Positions 1-10,992 of a stretch of 64,000 bases of DNA are shown here, one piece after another. The DNA comes from Mytilus edulis. Its lineage: Eukaryota; Mollusca; Bivalvia; Mytilida; Mytilidae. Each line of letters opens with the position of its first letter. The stretch's first letter is position 1. Made by a program: the position numbers and the translations under genes. The notes under the pieces were generated by a model. That model worked only from the letters and a program-made list of their open reading frames with translations, did no database searches and had not been told where the DNA came from. The stretch spans positions 38,298,293 to 38,362,292 of the forward strand of contig NC_092349.1 of assembly GCF_963676685.1 (NCBI RefSeq). The letters are read 5' to 3'.

Positions 1-1220
1 TGTGTAGGAACTATTTTGCGTTAAATATGTACTACTTTCTGGTATGTGCTTTCTGGCCGGGCCCGAATAAGTGGTGTTACACCTTTAGCCAAAAAAAAAT
101 GCTGTTAATTTTCAAGTAATAGTTCTCCATTACCTCAGGAAATCCTGAATTAAAATTGATTTAAGTTATTGTACCATCATTTATTTGGAAAGTATGTATC
201 TTTTTTTCTAGAACAAGTTTTATTTTCCGAAAGAATTATTCTTTTTAAATGAATTATTTTCTAAAAGGAAATATTCTCAATTTAAGATAAGGCACAATAT
301 GAAAATTCGGCAGTTGAAAATTTAACATGTAGAAACCGGCCAATAATAAACAGTTCCTTAAAGTATTCTGCAACATTTGAACATATTCAAGTCAACCAAG
401 CTTTTATCTATGAAGCCTTTGTAAAACACATTGGCACAAGAGCTCAGCATAAGATTTGAAAGATTATCACATTCTGTGTACACTAGTATGTAAACAATTT
501 GATTGTTCTGGTTAACGATTTTGTTTCTTCAGTACGGATGACAATAATCCTGAAAGCATAAAAAAAATACTTTAACCATGTGAGTGTACTAAAAGAAAGT
601 TTGTGTCGCATGGGTCCCAGATTTAAAGGCAATAAATAAAAAATCATAATTTTCTAAATTAATATGATAATTAGAAAATATTACAAATAAGACAACTATC
701 TGTCAAAGACCAAACGGCGGGAATTTACACAACAAAATGTCACATGTGCGGCCTTCAACAACGAACAATAATACTCCAACTTCTTCCAGTTTTATGGTTT
801 ATTTTTGATTTGTTTTGCAACAGCCGATGATATTGAAAATCTCTAAAAAAAAAAAACGGCAAAATTAACTGGAATGTTACTTTTATGGATTTCAAATACC
901 TTGTTACTAGATATTTGTGCTATGTCAGTAAATGTTATTCATAAATTTTGAGTTATAACCCGGATTTGTTTTTTTCTCAACCGATTTATCAATTTCGAAC
1001 AGCGAAATACTACTGTTACCTTTATATATAAGAGACTGCTTCGATGAAATTTTATGGATTTTGAAAAATAAATCCATATGATCATCGGGAATGTACAAAT
1101 GGACAATCATGGGTAAATTCAAATTGAATTAGTAAATCTAAATTCTTCTGACTTGTGTGTTACATTGCTTTCAAAACTTGAACCTTTTAAAGATAGAACA
1201 ACTTATGATGATTTTGCATT
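1..1220. other. 3' flank of MGST3 copy A with bivalve SINE-like debris
   Basis: AT-rich sequence without a convincing exon. A minus-oriented fragment of a common bivalve SINE-like family lies around 690-790 ('GGCCTTCAACAACGAACA'). A plus-oriented fragment lies around 945-1035 ('ACCCGGATTTGT...TACTACTGTTACCTTTAT') and has a better copy at 59390-59460. Part may be the 3' UTR of copy A. Confidence 0.5.
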
Positions 1221-1393
1221 TCATATGTTATCATAACCTTTTGTCTTAGTTGTCATGACGTTTTTCACCCCAACTGCAGTATGAAATAATCTTTCGTGCA
1301 TCAACTCCCGAACACCAAATGCAATGGTACAGCCAAACATTGTTAACAAACCCAGATATCCAATACGCTTTCCATATCTTCTTTTTTTTTTAT
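1221..1393 (-). CDS. MGST3: MGST3 copy A, last coding exon with divergent tail
   Basis: The acceptor is ttttggcag and the exon opens D-KKK-RRYGKRIGYLGLL. The lysine run is encoded by ten consecutive A, and the frame is intact through it. Homology to copy B holds up to FGVREL and then stops. The following 26 codons have no counterpart in copy B and end in TGA at 1223-1221. A possible AATAAA (minus strand) lies near 803-798. Confidence 0.8.
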
Positions 1394-4300
1394 CTGCCAA
1401 AACAAAATGGGAAAGATATATATCTTAACAATCAATATCATTTTTTGTGAAAACAATTATTCCTTCTTCCTGAACCATACTCTTGATGACGTAAAGCCAA
1501 ATACTCGTTTTGGGTCAAATTCAAACAGGTTCTTGTAAAATATTTGAACATTTGTTTTATATATTTTGCTGCAATTCATTTTACATTGAAACACTATGAC
1601 AGATGCATATTTTAACCAGTATTTGAGTATTTAAGTTTATCAAATTTGCCTCTAGACATAAACATGACAAGGCAATAACACTCAATCATTTATAAAAAGT
1701 GTACTTTTTTATCAACTATATTGGGTTAATTAAGGAATAACAGTACTGTAGTTGAAGAGTTGCCACCGTCAATTTGACGGTCGCAAATGCAGTTTTACTG
1801 GCGACGCGTAGCGGAGACAGTAAAACGGAGATTTGCGATATTGATGGTGGCAACTCTTCAATAACAGTACTGTTATTCCGATTCTAATGCATAATAAAAA
1901 GAAAAAATACGATAAAACTTGAAAAAAATTTCTAAATATGTCAAATAAAAAAAATTCATGAACGATTTTGGCACAAAGACGTCATGGCTTAACGTGACGT
2001 CATACAAATGAAAACTTAGAAACTGGACGTTATTACGTTACCTGTACGCTTCAAATTCGGATAAAATTAAATTTAAACGGAGAATTCGAGGTAGGTGTTG
2101 TTTTATTTTCGATTATATGGTAGTATTAAATCGAACATTTGTTGATACATCATTTTAAAATGGCGGGTCCCTCCTTAGTTACGCCAGGTCAACTGTGGAT
2201 TTGACGGCAACTTTTAGCCAATGAAAAAAAATGTTACATCTAAATTGCATTAGAATAAGTATTCTAAGTTATCTAAAAAATAGTTACACTTTTAGAACAT
2301 GTTTCTTATATCTGATTATCCATTATGGTATTTGAAGTACAAATAAGTAAAAACAATAACAATGACTCTCCCAAACTGTAAAAAAAACCTGAATGCATCT
2401 TTAGTTACAACATTGATGCGTTTTATCAATTACTGTTTTCTTATTTTGATTTCTGTAATGACGTTTATCTAAGACCAAAGTTTTCTGCTCTTAAATTAAT
2501 GCCATTTATTTTATTTTATTGCAATACGTGTATAACATATTTATGAAAACAGTAACTTTGTATGACGAGTCTGATATGTTCAGAAACCTGACTATAACGA
2601 ATGGTTATCAATTCATAACTGATCAATGAATGCGAAATCGGCACTTGTTAAATTTTGTTTACAACGTATACGGCAACATCAAAAAGATCTGAGCTAAGCT
2701 TTATATATCGTCTTTTAGTAGCCATTTTTGACATTCACCATACCATCACTACAGTAACCATATACATAAGCCACTTGTCCCACAATCCATACACAACCAG
2801 CTGAAGCACATAATTTCTGAAATAAGATGGTAAAATGTAGGAACTATATATTATCTAGCATTCAATACAATTGTGGGAAAGGGATGCGCCTACTGTATCA
2901 GACTTGTAAAAAGATAAGATTTCAAACACAACATAAATGTGATTATAAATTTATCACTTTCTTAACATTGGCATCATCAACAGTATCCATGAAACCTTAT
3001 GTTCAGAGCTTTAATGGATATACACAAATATTATGTGGACAGGAAGGGAAAGATCACCTTGGCTATTAAAAAAACTTAAATTTTAAGTCAGACATTTAAG
3101 AAGATAAAAAATCAGGTATGTTCTCATTTACTGTGAGAACATCTAATTGCTTTATATAAAGATAGACCTTATTGAACAGCAACTATAGTTTGAAATAAGT
3201 AAATACAATACTGAAAGGAACTAAGGAATCTGAGATTATCACACACTTTTTAGATTTTAAATTTTAGATTTATTTTTTTTATATACAAAAGCCTGTTACA
3301 AATAGGAGCATTTGCCGGAGTTGAATTTTATAAACAATCTATATTAAAAAGTACATAATGTTGTTTAATGTTTTTAATCAACTTACGGGGTGCTGTAAAC
3401 CTCCAACAAACAATACCATCAGGAATACAGGATACCCCTCCAATCTTTAAAATAATATATTATATTCAAGATAAAACATTATATATATATTGATTTTAGA
3501 TCCTAGGAATACACAAACGCCTCTATGCTCAGAATCCGATGGAGAGACCATTTACCATATTTGGTAGGATTGTGAAGCGTCTTGCTCTCTAATCCGTGGT
3601 ATATCGTATGACCAAATGTGTGAGTATTGTTAAAATTGAACTTTGTGAAACAATTGTTTCGTAGAATATTTTGTAGAAGGCTAACATACTCTGTTCGATT
3701 ATTTGAATGTTTTGCGTCATGATGAGTGGCCAAATTTATATTGTTATCTTGATTTGAATGTTTTCTGGCGATATGAGTCAAACCACAACATCACATTATG
3801 ACGCTAGCTATTGGCCTTAAGTGGCGAATTATGGCAAATTTAAGCGAGTTTCAATATTATATGGACAAAGAATAATGTATGTAAGAATGTTTAAAATCAG
3901 CTTTCAATTTATCATAGGAATAAATTATCCAGAAATGTTGATTTGTTTTACTTACGTTAACGTTTACCCTTGTTTAAAACATGATATATAAGCGGATAAA
4001 AGTTACACAAAAAGGAAAATAGGAGAAATTGTCAGCGATACATAATTTCCAAAATACTATTACTGAAGTTACAACCTTAAAATAAAAACAACGGTAATTT
4101 TTCATGTTACAAAATAGAGTAACCTGATTGAACAGCAATTATATGTTAAAAATAGTATTTAACTAATACAATACTGAAAGGAACTAAGGAATCTTTATAC
4201 ATTTGAGATTATCACACAATTTTTAAATTTTAGATTTTTTTTTATATACAAAAGCCTGTTACCAATAGGAGCATTTTTTTAATTGATATATATGTGTGAT

Positions 4301-6758
4301 TTACAAAGTTCAATTGTAACAATACTCACACATTTGGTCATACGATATACCACGGATTAGAGATCATGACGCTTCACAATCCTACGGATCGGATTCTGAG
4401 CATAGAGGCGTCTGTGTATTTCATCTAACGTTTAGTGTGAGGATGTCATCTATATAACTTTTCATTCTTCCAATTGAAATAAAAAAAAAACAAAAAAAAA
4501 AAACCGCCTTATTTGACTAGTGGAATCAGACGGCAAGACTCGGAAAACAGTTAGTTCCCATAGGAATATCGATTGTTTGTTGAAAAACGCACCACTAATA
4601 TACGTTGCCAATCAAAACATCAATCATCTTAATTATATCAGTTTCAGATAATATTTTGTTGAAGAAAGCGTTTTAAAGATGATGTATGCCCACATAAAAA
4701 TAAGATAAGCGAATCTCATTTGTAATTATTTTACGAAAGGAAACAAGATAAACTCTTTCAATTTGGCTTTTACTTGGAATGGGAAAACTTGTGTGAAGAA
4801 ATGAAAAGTCAAATATTCTCACATTATTGAAAGAGACAGAGAATTAGATTTTACGTATATTTGGTTTTTTTTGCATGAACCCACCTCTGATTCCAACGAT
4901 CCCTAGAGTAGATAGTTTCACAAACAAAGAATATAAAAAAGAAGATACGATATGATTGACAATGAGACAATTCTCTAGAAGAGCCCTTCCATTGCTGATA
5001 AAATTGATGTTTACGATTTAGAAAGAGGTTTCGTGAAGCACTTGGAAAACCAAGCAAAATAAGTTGGTAAGGACACTTATGTTCATTAGATCCAATACAA
5101 TGAAGGTATATAGATCCTGTTCTTCATCTTTGTTTGAAATTCCATGGAACAGACAAACGATTATTCAGGATTACCTTCTTTTCTTGGTAACTGTTTTAAT
5201 TGCCTATTATATCGGAATCCTTATTAATCGGACAGTGTTTACAAAACTAGAATAGCTCTTAAATTTATTTTTTTATAATTCTAATGACGTAGAAGCTGAA
5301 TGACTCTTTTTACTTTCAGTGGTATATAAAAAACATATTAAGGACGAGAAAATATCAACGTGATATTAATAAAAACCCTGCTTTGTACTAAAATTTAGAC
5401 TGGAAAGGGGGAATGTCAAAGAGACAAACAACCCGACTTTGGTCAATACCAGCCGAAGACCATCAATGGGTCTTCAACTCAACGAGAAATCTCGCACTTG
5501 GGGAGGCCATCAGTTTGCCCTCTAAATCAAAATGTGTACTAAATCAACATATTGATTCGCATTTTTAACGTAGGCCGTTCTAGTATTCGATCAAATCAGT
5601 ACGACTTAACATAAAATCGAGTTTGAAATCGGCGCAATTGGAGGGGAAAGTTACTGTTTACCGAAAACTTTATCGTGCAAAGAAAACATAATCGGTTTAA
5701 TGTTTTCTCCTAAATTGCATTGACTGAAAGGTTGGTTTTACTTCTTTTAATTGTTCTTCTTTTACAACAATTATCAATGAATAAGTCACTTATAAAACCA
5801 GTGTCCTACACACTAGATCATTGATATATAAAAGTTTTTTTTCATTTTAGAACCAATACAAAATAATGTATACTTGCATGTTTTGATGGGCTCTCACAAC
5901 ACAGTTCAATTTTTCTTGGCCAGAATGATACAGACTTGGATACTAAAAAAAAGAAGATATGAAATTTAATTTGTTTACCAGTATTTTAAATTTTTGTTTA
6001 ATGATATTGCTGTACACAAAAAGTATTCTTCCTATTAAAATACTAGTATATGTTTAAAAATAAGTAGAATGTGGTAGGTAAAAATAACTTTTTTAAGGCT
6101 TAACTATTCGAATTTAAACTTAAATCAAAACCTTGTAAAGAAATCTTTATAAAATATCTAGACAACATTTAGCTCAAACAGGCTTTTCACGTTTAAATGG
6201 TTTTACATTAGTAATTTTTGGGGCCCTTTATAGCTTGCTGTTCGTTGTGAGCCATGGCTCCGTATTGAAGGCCGTACCTTGACCTATAATGATTTACTTT
6301 TTTAAATTGTTATTTGGATGGAGAGTTGTCTCATTGGCACTCACATCTTCCTATATCTAATTAATATTTTACCTAAATTGCCAAGGAGATATCCAAATGA
6401 ACATTCAATAGGATCTATGTAACTGTCATATTAAGTTGAAAATGTGTAGAGTTAACAATATATTAACAACATCAAGAAATGACCGAGTTGGGCAGGTCAA
6501 TTACACGATCTAATATAATCATAATTAAACACAAACTAAGTTTTTGCCGATTTGTCTTGTAATGTTCCACATTAAAATAGTCTATACACGAATGAATTAT
6601 TATATAATAAATATCCATACTTCGATATCTTTAATTTTTCTTCTCGTATTAAATACTTTGGACACCATCCACTGTAGGAGGAGTGCACTTCCAACTCCTG
6701 TCAAAACTACATATCCATACCCTTGTGGAAACTTTGAAACTATTGCCATTGTTTTCTT
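1221..6758 (-). CDS. MGST3: MGST3-like microsomal glutathione S-transferase, copy A (5 coding exons)
   Basis: Predicted MAPEG-family membrane enzyme. Family members are ER or outer-mitochondrial four-helix proteins that conjugate or reduce lipid (hydro)peroxides with glutathione. Coding exons in transcript order are 6758-6621 (ATG at 6749), 5942-5878, 3444-3387, 2816-2744 and 1393-1221. They join in frame to 498 nt, i.e. 165 aa plus TGA; human MGST3 is about 152 aa. Visible family signatures are an N-terminus like MAIVSK..YGYVVLTGVGS, then NCVVRAHQN..LEGYP (the R, N and E of the glutathione site region), then WIVGQVAYVYGYC and RRYGKRIGYLGLLTMFGC. All junctions are GT-AG except the donor after exon 2, which is GC (5877-5876). 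The ending is a divergent tail of about 26 residues instead of the short Cys/His end of copy B. A splice acceptor 9 nt before the ATG implies an upstream noncoding exon, which I did not find. The exon set is confident; expression and activity are unknown. Confidence 0.85.
1734..1877. repeat. Palindromic MITE-like hairpin in intron 4 of copy A
   Basis: The arm GGAATAACAGTACTG plus GTTGAAGAGTTGCCACC is repeated in inverse orientation at the right end (GGTGGCAACTCTTCAA, then CAGTACTGTTATTCC). The stem is about 60 bp around a GC-richer centre with GCGACGCGTAGCGGAGACAG. No coding content. It is probably a small nonautonomous DNA element; the family is unknown. Confidence 0.6.
2744..2816 (-). CDS. 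MGST3: MGST3 copy A, coding exon 4
   Basis: This 73-nt exon encodes KLCASAGCVWIVGQVAYVYG and continues YCSDG. The acceptor is ttatttcag and the donor GTATGG, phase 1. It corresponds to human WIVGRVLYAYGYYTG. The arginine before V-L-Y is Q here and the last Y of YGYY is C. Confidence 0.87.
3180..4440. repeat. Direct and inverted duplications around exon 3 of copy A
   Basis: About 130 bp at 3174-3312 (from 'TTGAACAGCAACTATAG' to 'CAAATAGGAGCATTT') is repeated directly at 4130-4276. A block at 3505-3645 ('CGCCTCTATGCTCAGAATCC...CACAAATG') recurs inverted at 4310-4430. Exon 3 itself (3387-3444) is not duplicated. This looks like a local rearrangement or insertion of a palindromic element. Confidence 0.6.
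3387..3444 (-). CDS. MGST3: MGST3 copy A, coding exon 3
   Basis: This 58-nt exon encodes LEGYPVFLMVLFVGGLQHP. It is flanked by acceptor aaag and donor GTAAGT after CCC. It matches human LEVYPPFLFFLAVGGVYHP, the second transmembrane helix region. Confidence 0.88.
4500..4670 (-). pseudogene. Reverse-transcriptase relic (same family as the one at the right edge)
   Basis: Minus-strand translation gives LSETDIIKMIDVLIGN and, after stops, VFQQTIDIPMGTNC. This matches ISETDIIKMLDFLIDN and the PM-TNCAPLL segment decoded at 63617-63990. The family is a bivalve reverse transcriptase resembling Penelope-like elements (class from memory). The relic has several stops and sits inside intron 2 of MGST3 copy A. 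Confidence 0.6.
5395..5535 (-). repeat. SINE-like bivalve repeat fragment
   Basis: Contains 'GGAATGTCAAAGAGACAAAC', 'AACCCGACTTTGGTCAATAC' and 'CCATCAATGGGTCTTCAACT'. The same sequence recurs with changes at 23985-24115 and, inverted, at 23690-23790 and 46940-47045. It is an interspersed family with no coding content, placed inside intron 2 of copy A near exon 2. Confidence 0.6.
5878..5942 (-). CDS. MGST3: MGST3 copy A, coding exon 2 (GC donor)
   Basis: This 65-nt exon starts at TAT (Y) after a T-rich acceptor and encodes YPSLYHSGQ..LNCVVRAHQN. In frame it must end after ...AACAT, where the intron starts GCAAGT. The only nearby GT (AA|GTATAC) would throw exon 3 out of frame. The homologous exon of copy B is also 65 nt and ends AC|GTAAGT. 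Confidence 0.85.
6185..6362 (+). repeat. SINE-like repeat 3' part
   Basis: Carries 'GGGGCCCTTTATAGCTTGCT', 'TTGGATGGAGAGTTGTCTC' and 'ATTGGCACTCACATCTTCC'. This is the 3' part of a very common bivalve interspersed repeat. Parallel copies lie at 13770-14080 and 54295-54530. It lies in intron 1 of MGST3 copy A. Confidence 0.65.
6621..6758 (-). CDS. MGST3: MGST3 copy A, coding exon 1
   Basis: This exon encodes the first 43 residues, with ATG at 6749-6747. The acceptor (tttttag) ends at 6759 and the donor after GAA is GTATGG (6620 leftwards), phase 0. It covers the first transmembrane helix and the basic loop (RRKIKDIE). The loop is less similar to human KARKKYKVE than that of copy B. Confidence 0.85.
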
Positions 6759-6779
6759 CTAAAAATTATTAATAATGCT

Positions 6780-8125
6780 TTATAAAATTTTAATTGAAAG
6801 TATATTGTACTCGATTTTTTTTATATTTCTCTAATTTTTTTTAATAGGTAATCAGATGTAACAAATTTACATCCTGAACATACGTTAGTACACTTATCTT
6901 TTTTTTCTCTAAGAAAAAAAACCTAAGTCAAGTCGTAATGAATTTAACAAAACCACCTAAATGTCTTACGTTTATAAAAGCAAAAAATAACTCTTGCCCT
7001 TCGACGACTATTTTGTAAGCAAAATTCTTTTTTTTAAAACTTACCATTGTGTCAAAACTTTAAACTGATTTCGAAAAACATAATCATGTAAATAAAGGCA
7101 ACAGTAATATACCGGTGTTCAAAAGTCATAAATCGATTGATTTGTTTGAATGAGAAGGGGTTAGTATGTTCTAATGTCCGTGCAAAGTTTGCAATTAATG
7201 TATGACTTCCTATATTATCTATTTCATTTATGGATAAATTGCAGTGATGGAAGGCCTTTTTATTAATTTTGGAAATAATAAAAGATTGTGATTTAGACAT
7301 TAGATGACGCAACAGTACGCAATTTGTAAGAACAGTTTCTTTATTGTGAGTATGAATGTAAATCATATAAAATTTTAGCGAGGAATTATTTTTTGGTTTG
7401 TGTGCTGTTTAAAATCTTAAATTCAAAATTTGAATTGCAACTAAATTTTATTTTAAATTCTTTGTTAGAACAATCCTTTGCATAAGATTTAAGGAAGCAA
7501 TACACCGTCCCTCTTTTATTGGAAACTTTTGGTTGATAATTTAGGGATTCACTGATGCATAAATGGAGAGGTCCACTCTCATGTTGTAGTCAGTGCACCT
7601 CCCCCTTTTATATAAAAAAAAAATGAATCCGCTACTGCAGTTACTACTATTGTTTTTTTTTTAGGAAACTATTAAAATCCAATGCTTTTGAATAATATTC
7701 AAAGTATAGCCAATTTCCTTTTTTCCAATGATCTGAGATTTTATAACAGTATATTTAGCTAAAAAGATTAATATACTTTTCAAACTTTTTTTGTTTTGCA
7801 TTGTTTAAAAAAATTGTTTTGTTTTAGTATAAATTTTAAGTTATTAATATTCTCAAATAACGTTAAAACTTCATATTAATTCAATTTAATTGTTTGTTTC
7901 AAAATTTAACTTTTAGTCAGAGTTCATGCTTTGTGGCATTTGTAACTTATTCATATAAACTATTTGGTGTGAGCTGTAAAAAGGCCTAAACAAAAGGTTA
8001 GTCCTTTACTAAGAACACGATTTCATTCATTCTTCACAATTAAGAAACACCAAATCCTACAATTTCATTGGACGAGAGCACTTTGCTATATTCTAAACTA
8101 AAATAGGTATTTTCTTTTTATAGGT
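6780..8125. other. AT-rich intergenic DNA 5' of MGST3 copy A
   Basis: No exon with recognisable protein homology. Homopolymer T runs are frequent. The noncoding first exon and promoter of copy A should lie here or further right but cannot be placed from sequence alone. A 104-codon minus-strand reading frame at 7052-7366 has no recognisable domain and was not accepted. Confidence 0.4.
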
Positions 8126-8128
8126 TAT

Positions 8129-9337
8129 ACTATACTTGGTCATGTTTTATGAAGATTTAAGCCCAAGCGAAGCCGACGGCTTAAATCTTCATAAAACATG
8201 ACCAAGTATTGTCTGACCAATTTAGAACATATTCACACTTTCGAGTGACCTTACAAAATTATCTTTCCCATTGTAATATATTCAAACCTAAATAAGAGTT
8301 CACTTTTTATAATGAACTAAAATATATTCAAACCTAAATAAGAGTTCACTTTTTATAATGAACTAAATGTAAAACATAGGTAATCATCATTTCAATGGAT
8401 GGAATGATGTAGCTCTCACATAGTTTGTCAGGACCAAGTGGATAAAATGTTTTTCTTCTGCTTCAGGTAAAATTTAATACTTATTTATCTTGAGATATTT
8501 TTATTTTGAAAAGCAACACAATATTATATAAATTCCCTTTTTGAAATTTGTTTTTTTTTTATAAATATAAAACTCTCTGTATAAATATTTAAATTCAGAT
8601 TTCAATACTAAATGCTTACTTTTTATTGATAAATTTACATGTACATGTATTGTGTTTCTCTGAAAAAAAATCCTTTGCTTTATATATCTGCAGTCTGGCA
8701 TTGTTTTCTTGAAAGAAAAAAAAATCCCTCAAATGCCAGATGTATAAATTATTTTACCTATATCCTTACCCCAATTGTTTTTTTGTTTATTCTATATATG
8801 TGTACCATTAGAAAATGTATGAAAATTTGCAAAATTTAAAATGTTTTGTTTTAATCATTGCTCTTTCACCTTTTATCTGTAGAATTTTTCCCTATGGAAA
8901 ATGCCTCAGGGAATTGTACAGTACGTTAGTGCAGTTGTTAAGAGTTCACTTTCATAATTAACTGACAATGAAAGTCATTCATGTATAGCATTTCATAGTG
9001 CATGGAAAACCATGTACTACTATGAAAATTAAAGGGTCAAAAACTGACTTTTCATTGGACGAGAAGGGGTGAGTATGTTCTAAGTCTAAAAAGATATATA
9101 AGTATTAAATTTTACCTGAAGCAGAAGAAAAGCATGTTATCCTTCACAAACTATGTCGGTGCTATTTCATTTCATACATTGAAATGAACATCTAAGTTTT
9201 ATATGTAGTTCATTATAAAAAGTGAACTCTAATTTAGGTTTGAATATTACAATAGGAAAGGATAGTTGAGTAAGGTCACTCGAAAGTGTGAATATATTCT
9301 AAATTGGTCAGACAATACTTGGTCATGTTTTGTCTAA
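8129..9337. repeat. Element with long (~230-300 bp) inverted repeats
   Basis: The left part (about 8205-8480) and right part (about 9095-9335) are inverted copies, e.g. 'CACTTTCGAGTGACCTTAC' at left against 'GTAAGGTCACTCGAAAGTG' at right. 'CTGCTTCAGGTAAAATTTAA' likewise faces its complement at about 9106. In the left arm a 46-bp block ('TTCAAACCTAAATAAGAGTT...') is tandemly duplicated. A perfect ~31-bp-stem hairpin ('ACTTGGTCATGTTTTATGAA...') occupies about 8135-8205. The centre (8480-9095) has no convincing ORF. Probably a foldback or MITE-like DNA element. Confidence 0.65.
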
Positions 9338-9360
9338 CCTTTAACATATATAAGTAACAT

Positions 9361-10742
9361 ATATATGTAGGACTCTAAAGTGCGATGGGGACGCTAAAAT
9401 GCGATGGTCACGCTAAAGTGCGATGGCCTACGCTAAAGTACGATGGTTTGATACGCTAAAGTGCGTTTTTCTGCAAATACATACATCGACGTTAGCAACG
9501 TTCGACAGCATTATGACGAGAATGTTTGTCCAGATTAAGGATTTTTATTACACGAGAAAAGCAAGACAAGAAGAGAAAAACAAATAATCATGCACAATCT
9601 GGAATTTTTGGTCGTTGCTGGAAGAGGTTAACTTAATTTGTGAAATTGTAGAAATAACTTTAATCAAAACAGTCACTTTCTAATTGAATTATTCAATACA
9701 AAAAAAATACTATATGGTTTGTTATTTCTGTTAAATAATAAATATACGTCAACTAGAGAGCAACCTAACAAACAGATGTGTATATGATTGTCAATACGAC
9801 AACTATCTATCTTCGACCTAATGTCATTGAAATGTGCAACTTTAAGTATGACCTTTAACACGGGGCATTGTCTTATAACATATTATTTTATTGCTGAAAA
9901 ACGATTTCCACTAAATTCCGGATGTACTAACTATATTACAGTGTAACAATTACACCTTTTGGACAACTATCGTACTAAGAAGTAAACATAAGAAGATGTA
10001 GAATAAACTATCCATTCAATCCCAAATGCTGTTCATGTCATGTATGCAGCTAATAATCATACGGCCGTCAACGTAAAGCTTTGGTCCATGCCGTAACTAG
10101 CTATATAGGGTTACAATGTATAGAATGACCAGTGTAAAACAATTCAAAAGAGAAAGACTCACGGGGGGGTCTCAACATGGGATTTTGGGTACAGGTGTGC
10201 AGCTGGGATTTTAAAAACACCCCCCATTCATATATTGAATAATTGTGAAATCCCTACCTATACATATATTTCACAGCGAAATCATAACCCATTCATATAT
10301 TTATCACCCATTGATATATCACAATCGGTCAATTACTACCTATTGATATATTTCCTCGGTAAAATTGCACCCCATTGATATATTTGACGGATCAAAAAAG
10401 GGACCCATTCCAGCGGCACATATGTATATACCTTTATATAGGAAGAGACCCCCCCGTGGAAAGACTACGACTTGACACATAATTAAAACAATAAACGAAA
10501 ATATTATAGGACGTCAGCAAAAAACGAAAACCATTGCCTGAACCACATTCCCGTTCTACCATCGGACTTTAGCTTGTCATACCATCGCACTTTTAAATTA
10601 GCGTGATTTCTGATCGAAGTTAAAAGACAAACAACCATCGCACTTTAGCGTCTGACACCATCGCACTTTAGCGTAGACCCTCGTACTTTAGCGTGACCAT
10701 CGCACTTTAGAGTACCATCGCACTTTAGAGTCCTACATATAT
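9361..10742. mobile_element. TIR element with repeated CGCTAAAGTGCGATGG ends
   Basis: The terminal inverted repeats read TGTAGGACTCTAAAGTGCGA at left (from 9366) and its complement at right (to about 10738), both bordered by ATATAT. Inside each end a ~16-bp motif (CGCTAAAGTGCGATGG and variants) is repeated about five times, pointing inward. Such subterminal clusters often bind a transposase. No transposase was recognised in the ~1.38 kb, so it is presumably nonautonomous. It contains a nested hAT-like MITE (10160-10458) and a SINE-like fragment near 10040-10150. Confidence 0.75.
10160..10458. mobile_element. 299-bp hAT-like MITE with 8-bp target-site duplication
   Basis: Perfect terminal inverted repeats CACGGGGGGGTCTC / GAGACCCCCCCGTG, flanked on both sides by GAAAGACT (10152-10159 and 10459-10466). 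An 8-bp duplication is the hAT signature. The interior holds several degenerate copies of 'CCCATTGATATATTT'-like sequence. It is inserted into the larger element at 9361-10742, so it is the younger of the two. Confidence 0.85.
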
Positions 10743-10992
10743 ATACACAAACTAAAATAAAACAAATATATGTTAACGTTAAATTGTCGATGTTATTATT
10801 GTACACTCACCTCATGAGTTATTTATAGAACGACCTTTTAAACATGTTAAATGTGGATATATCCAATAGAGCAATTAAACCAACGTATGTCTATGACGAT
10901 AACCGCAATTCATAAATTTAATGAGAGGAGAATATTATTTTTCTTGATTTTAAAAATGATGTTAAAATATTATCTTATTACTGTTACTTAGG

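Noticed and set aside
6544-6762. Plus-strand 72-codon frame
   Set aside because: It is antisense to coding exon 1 of MGST3 copy A; the minus strand has homology and splice sites.
7052-7366. 104-codon minus-strand frame as a gene
   Set aside because: AT-driven composition, no domain, no splice context.
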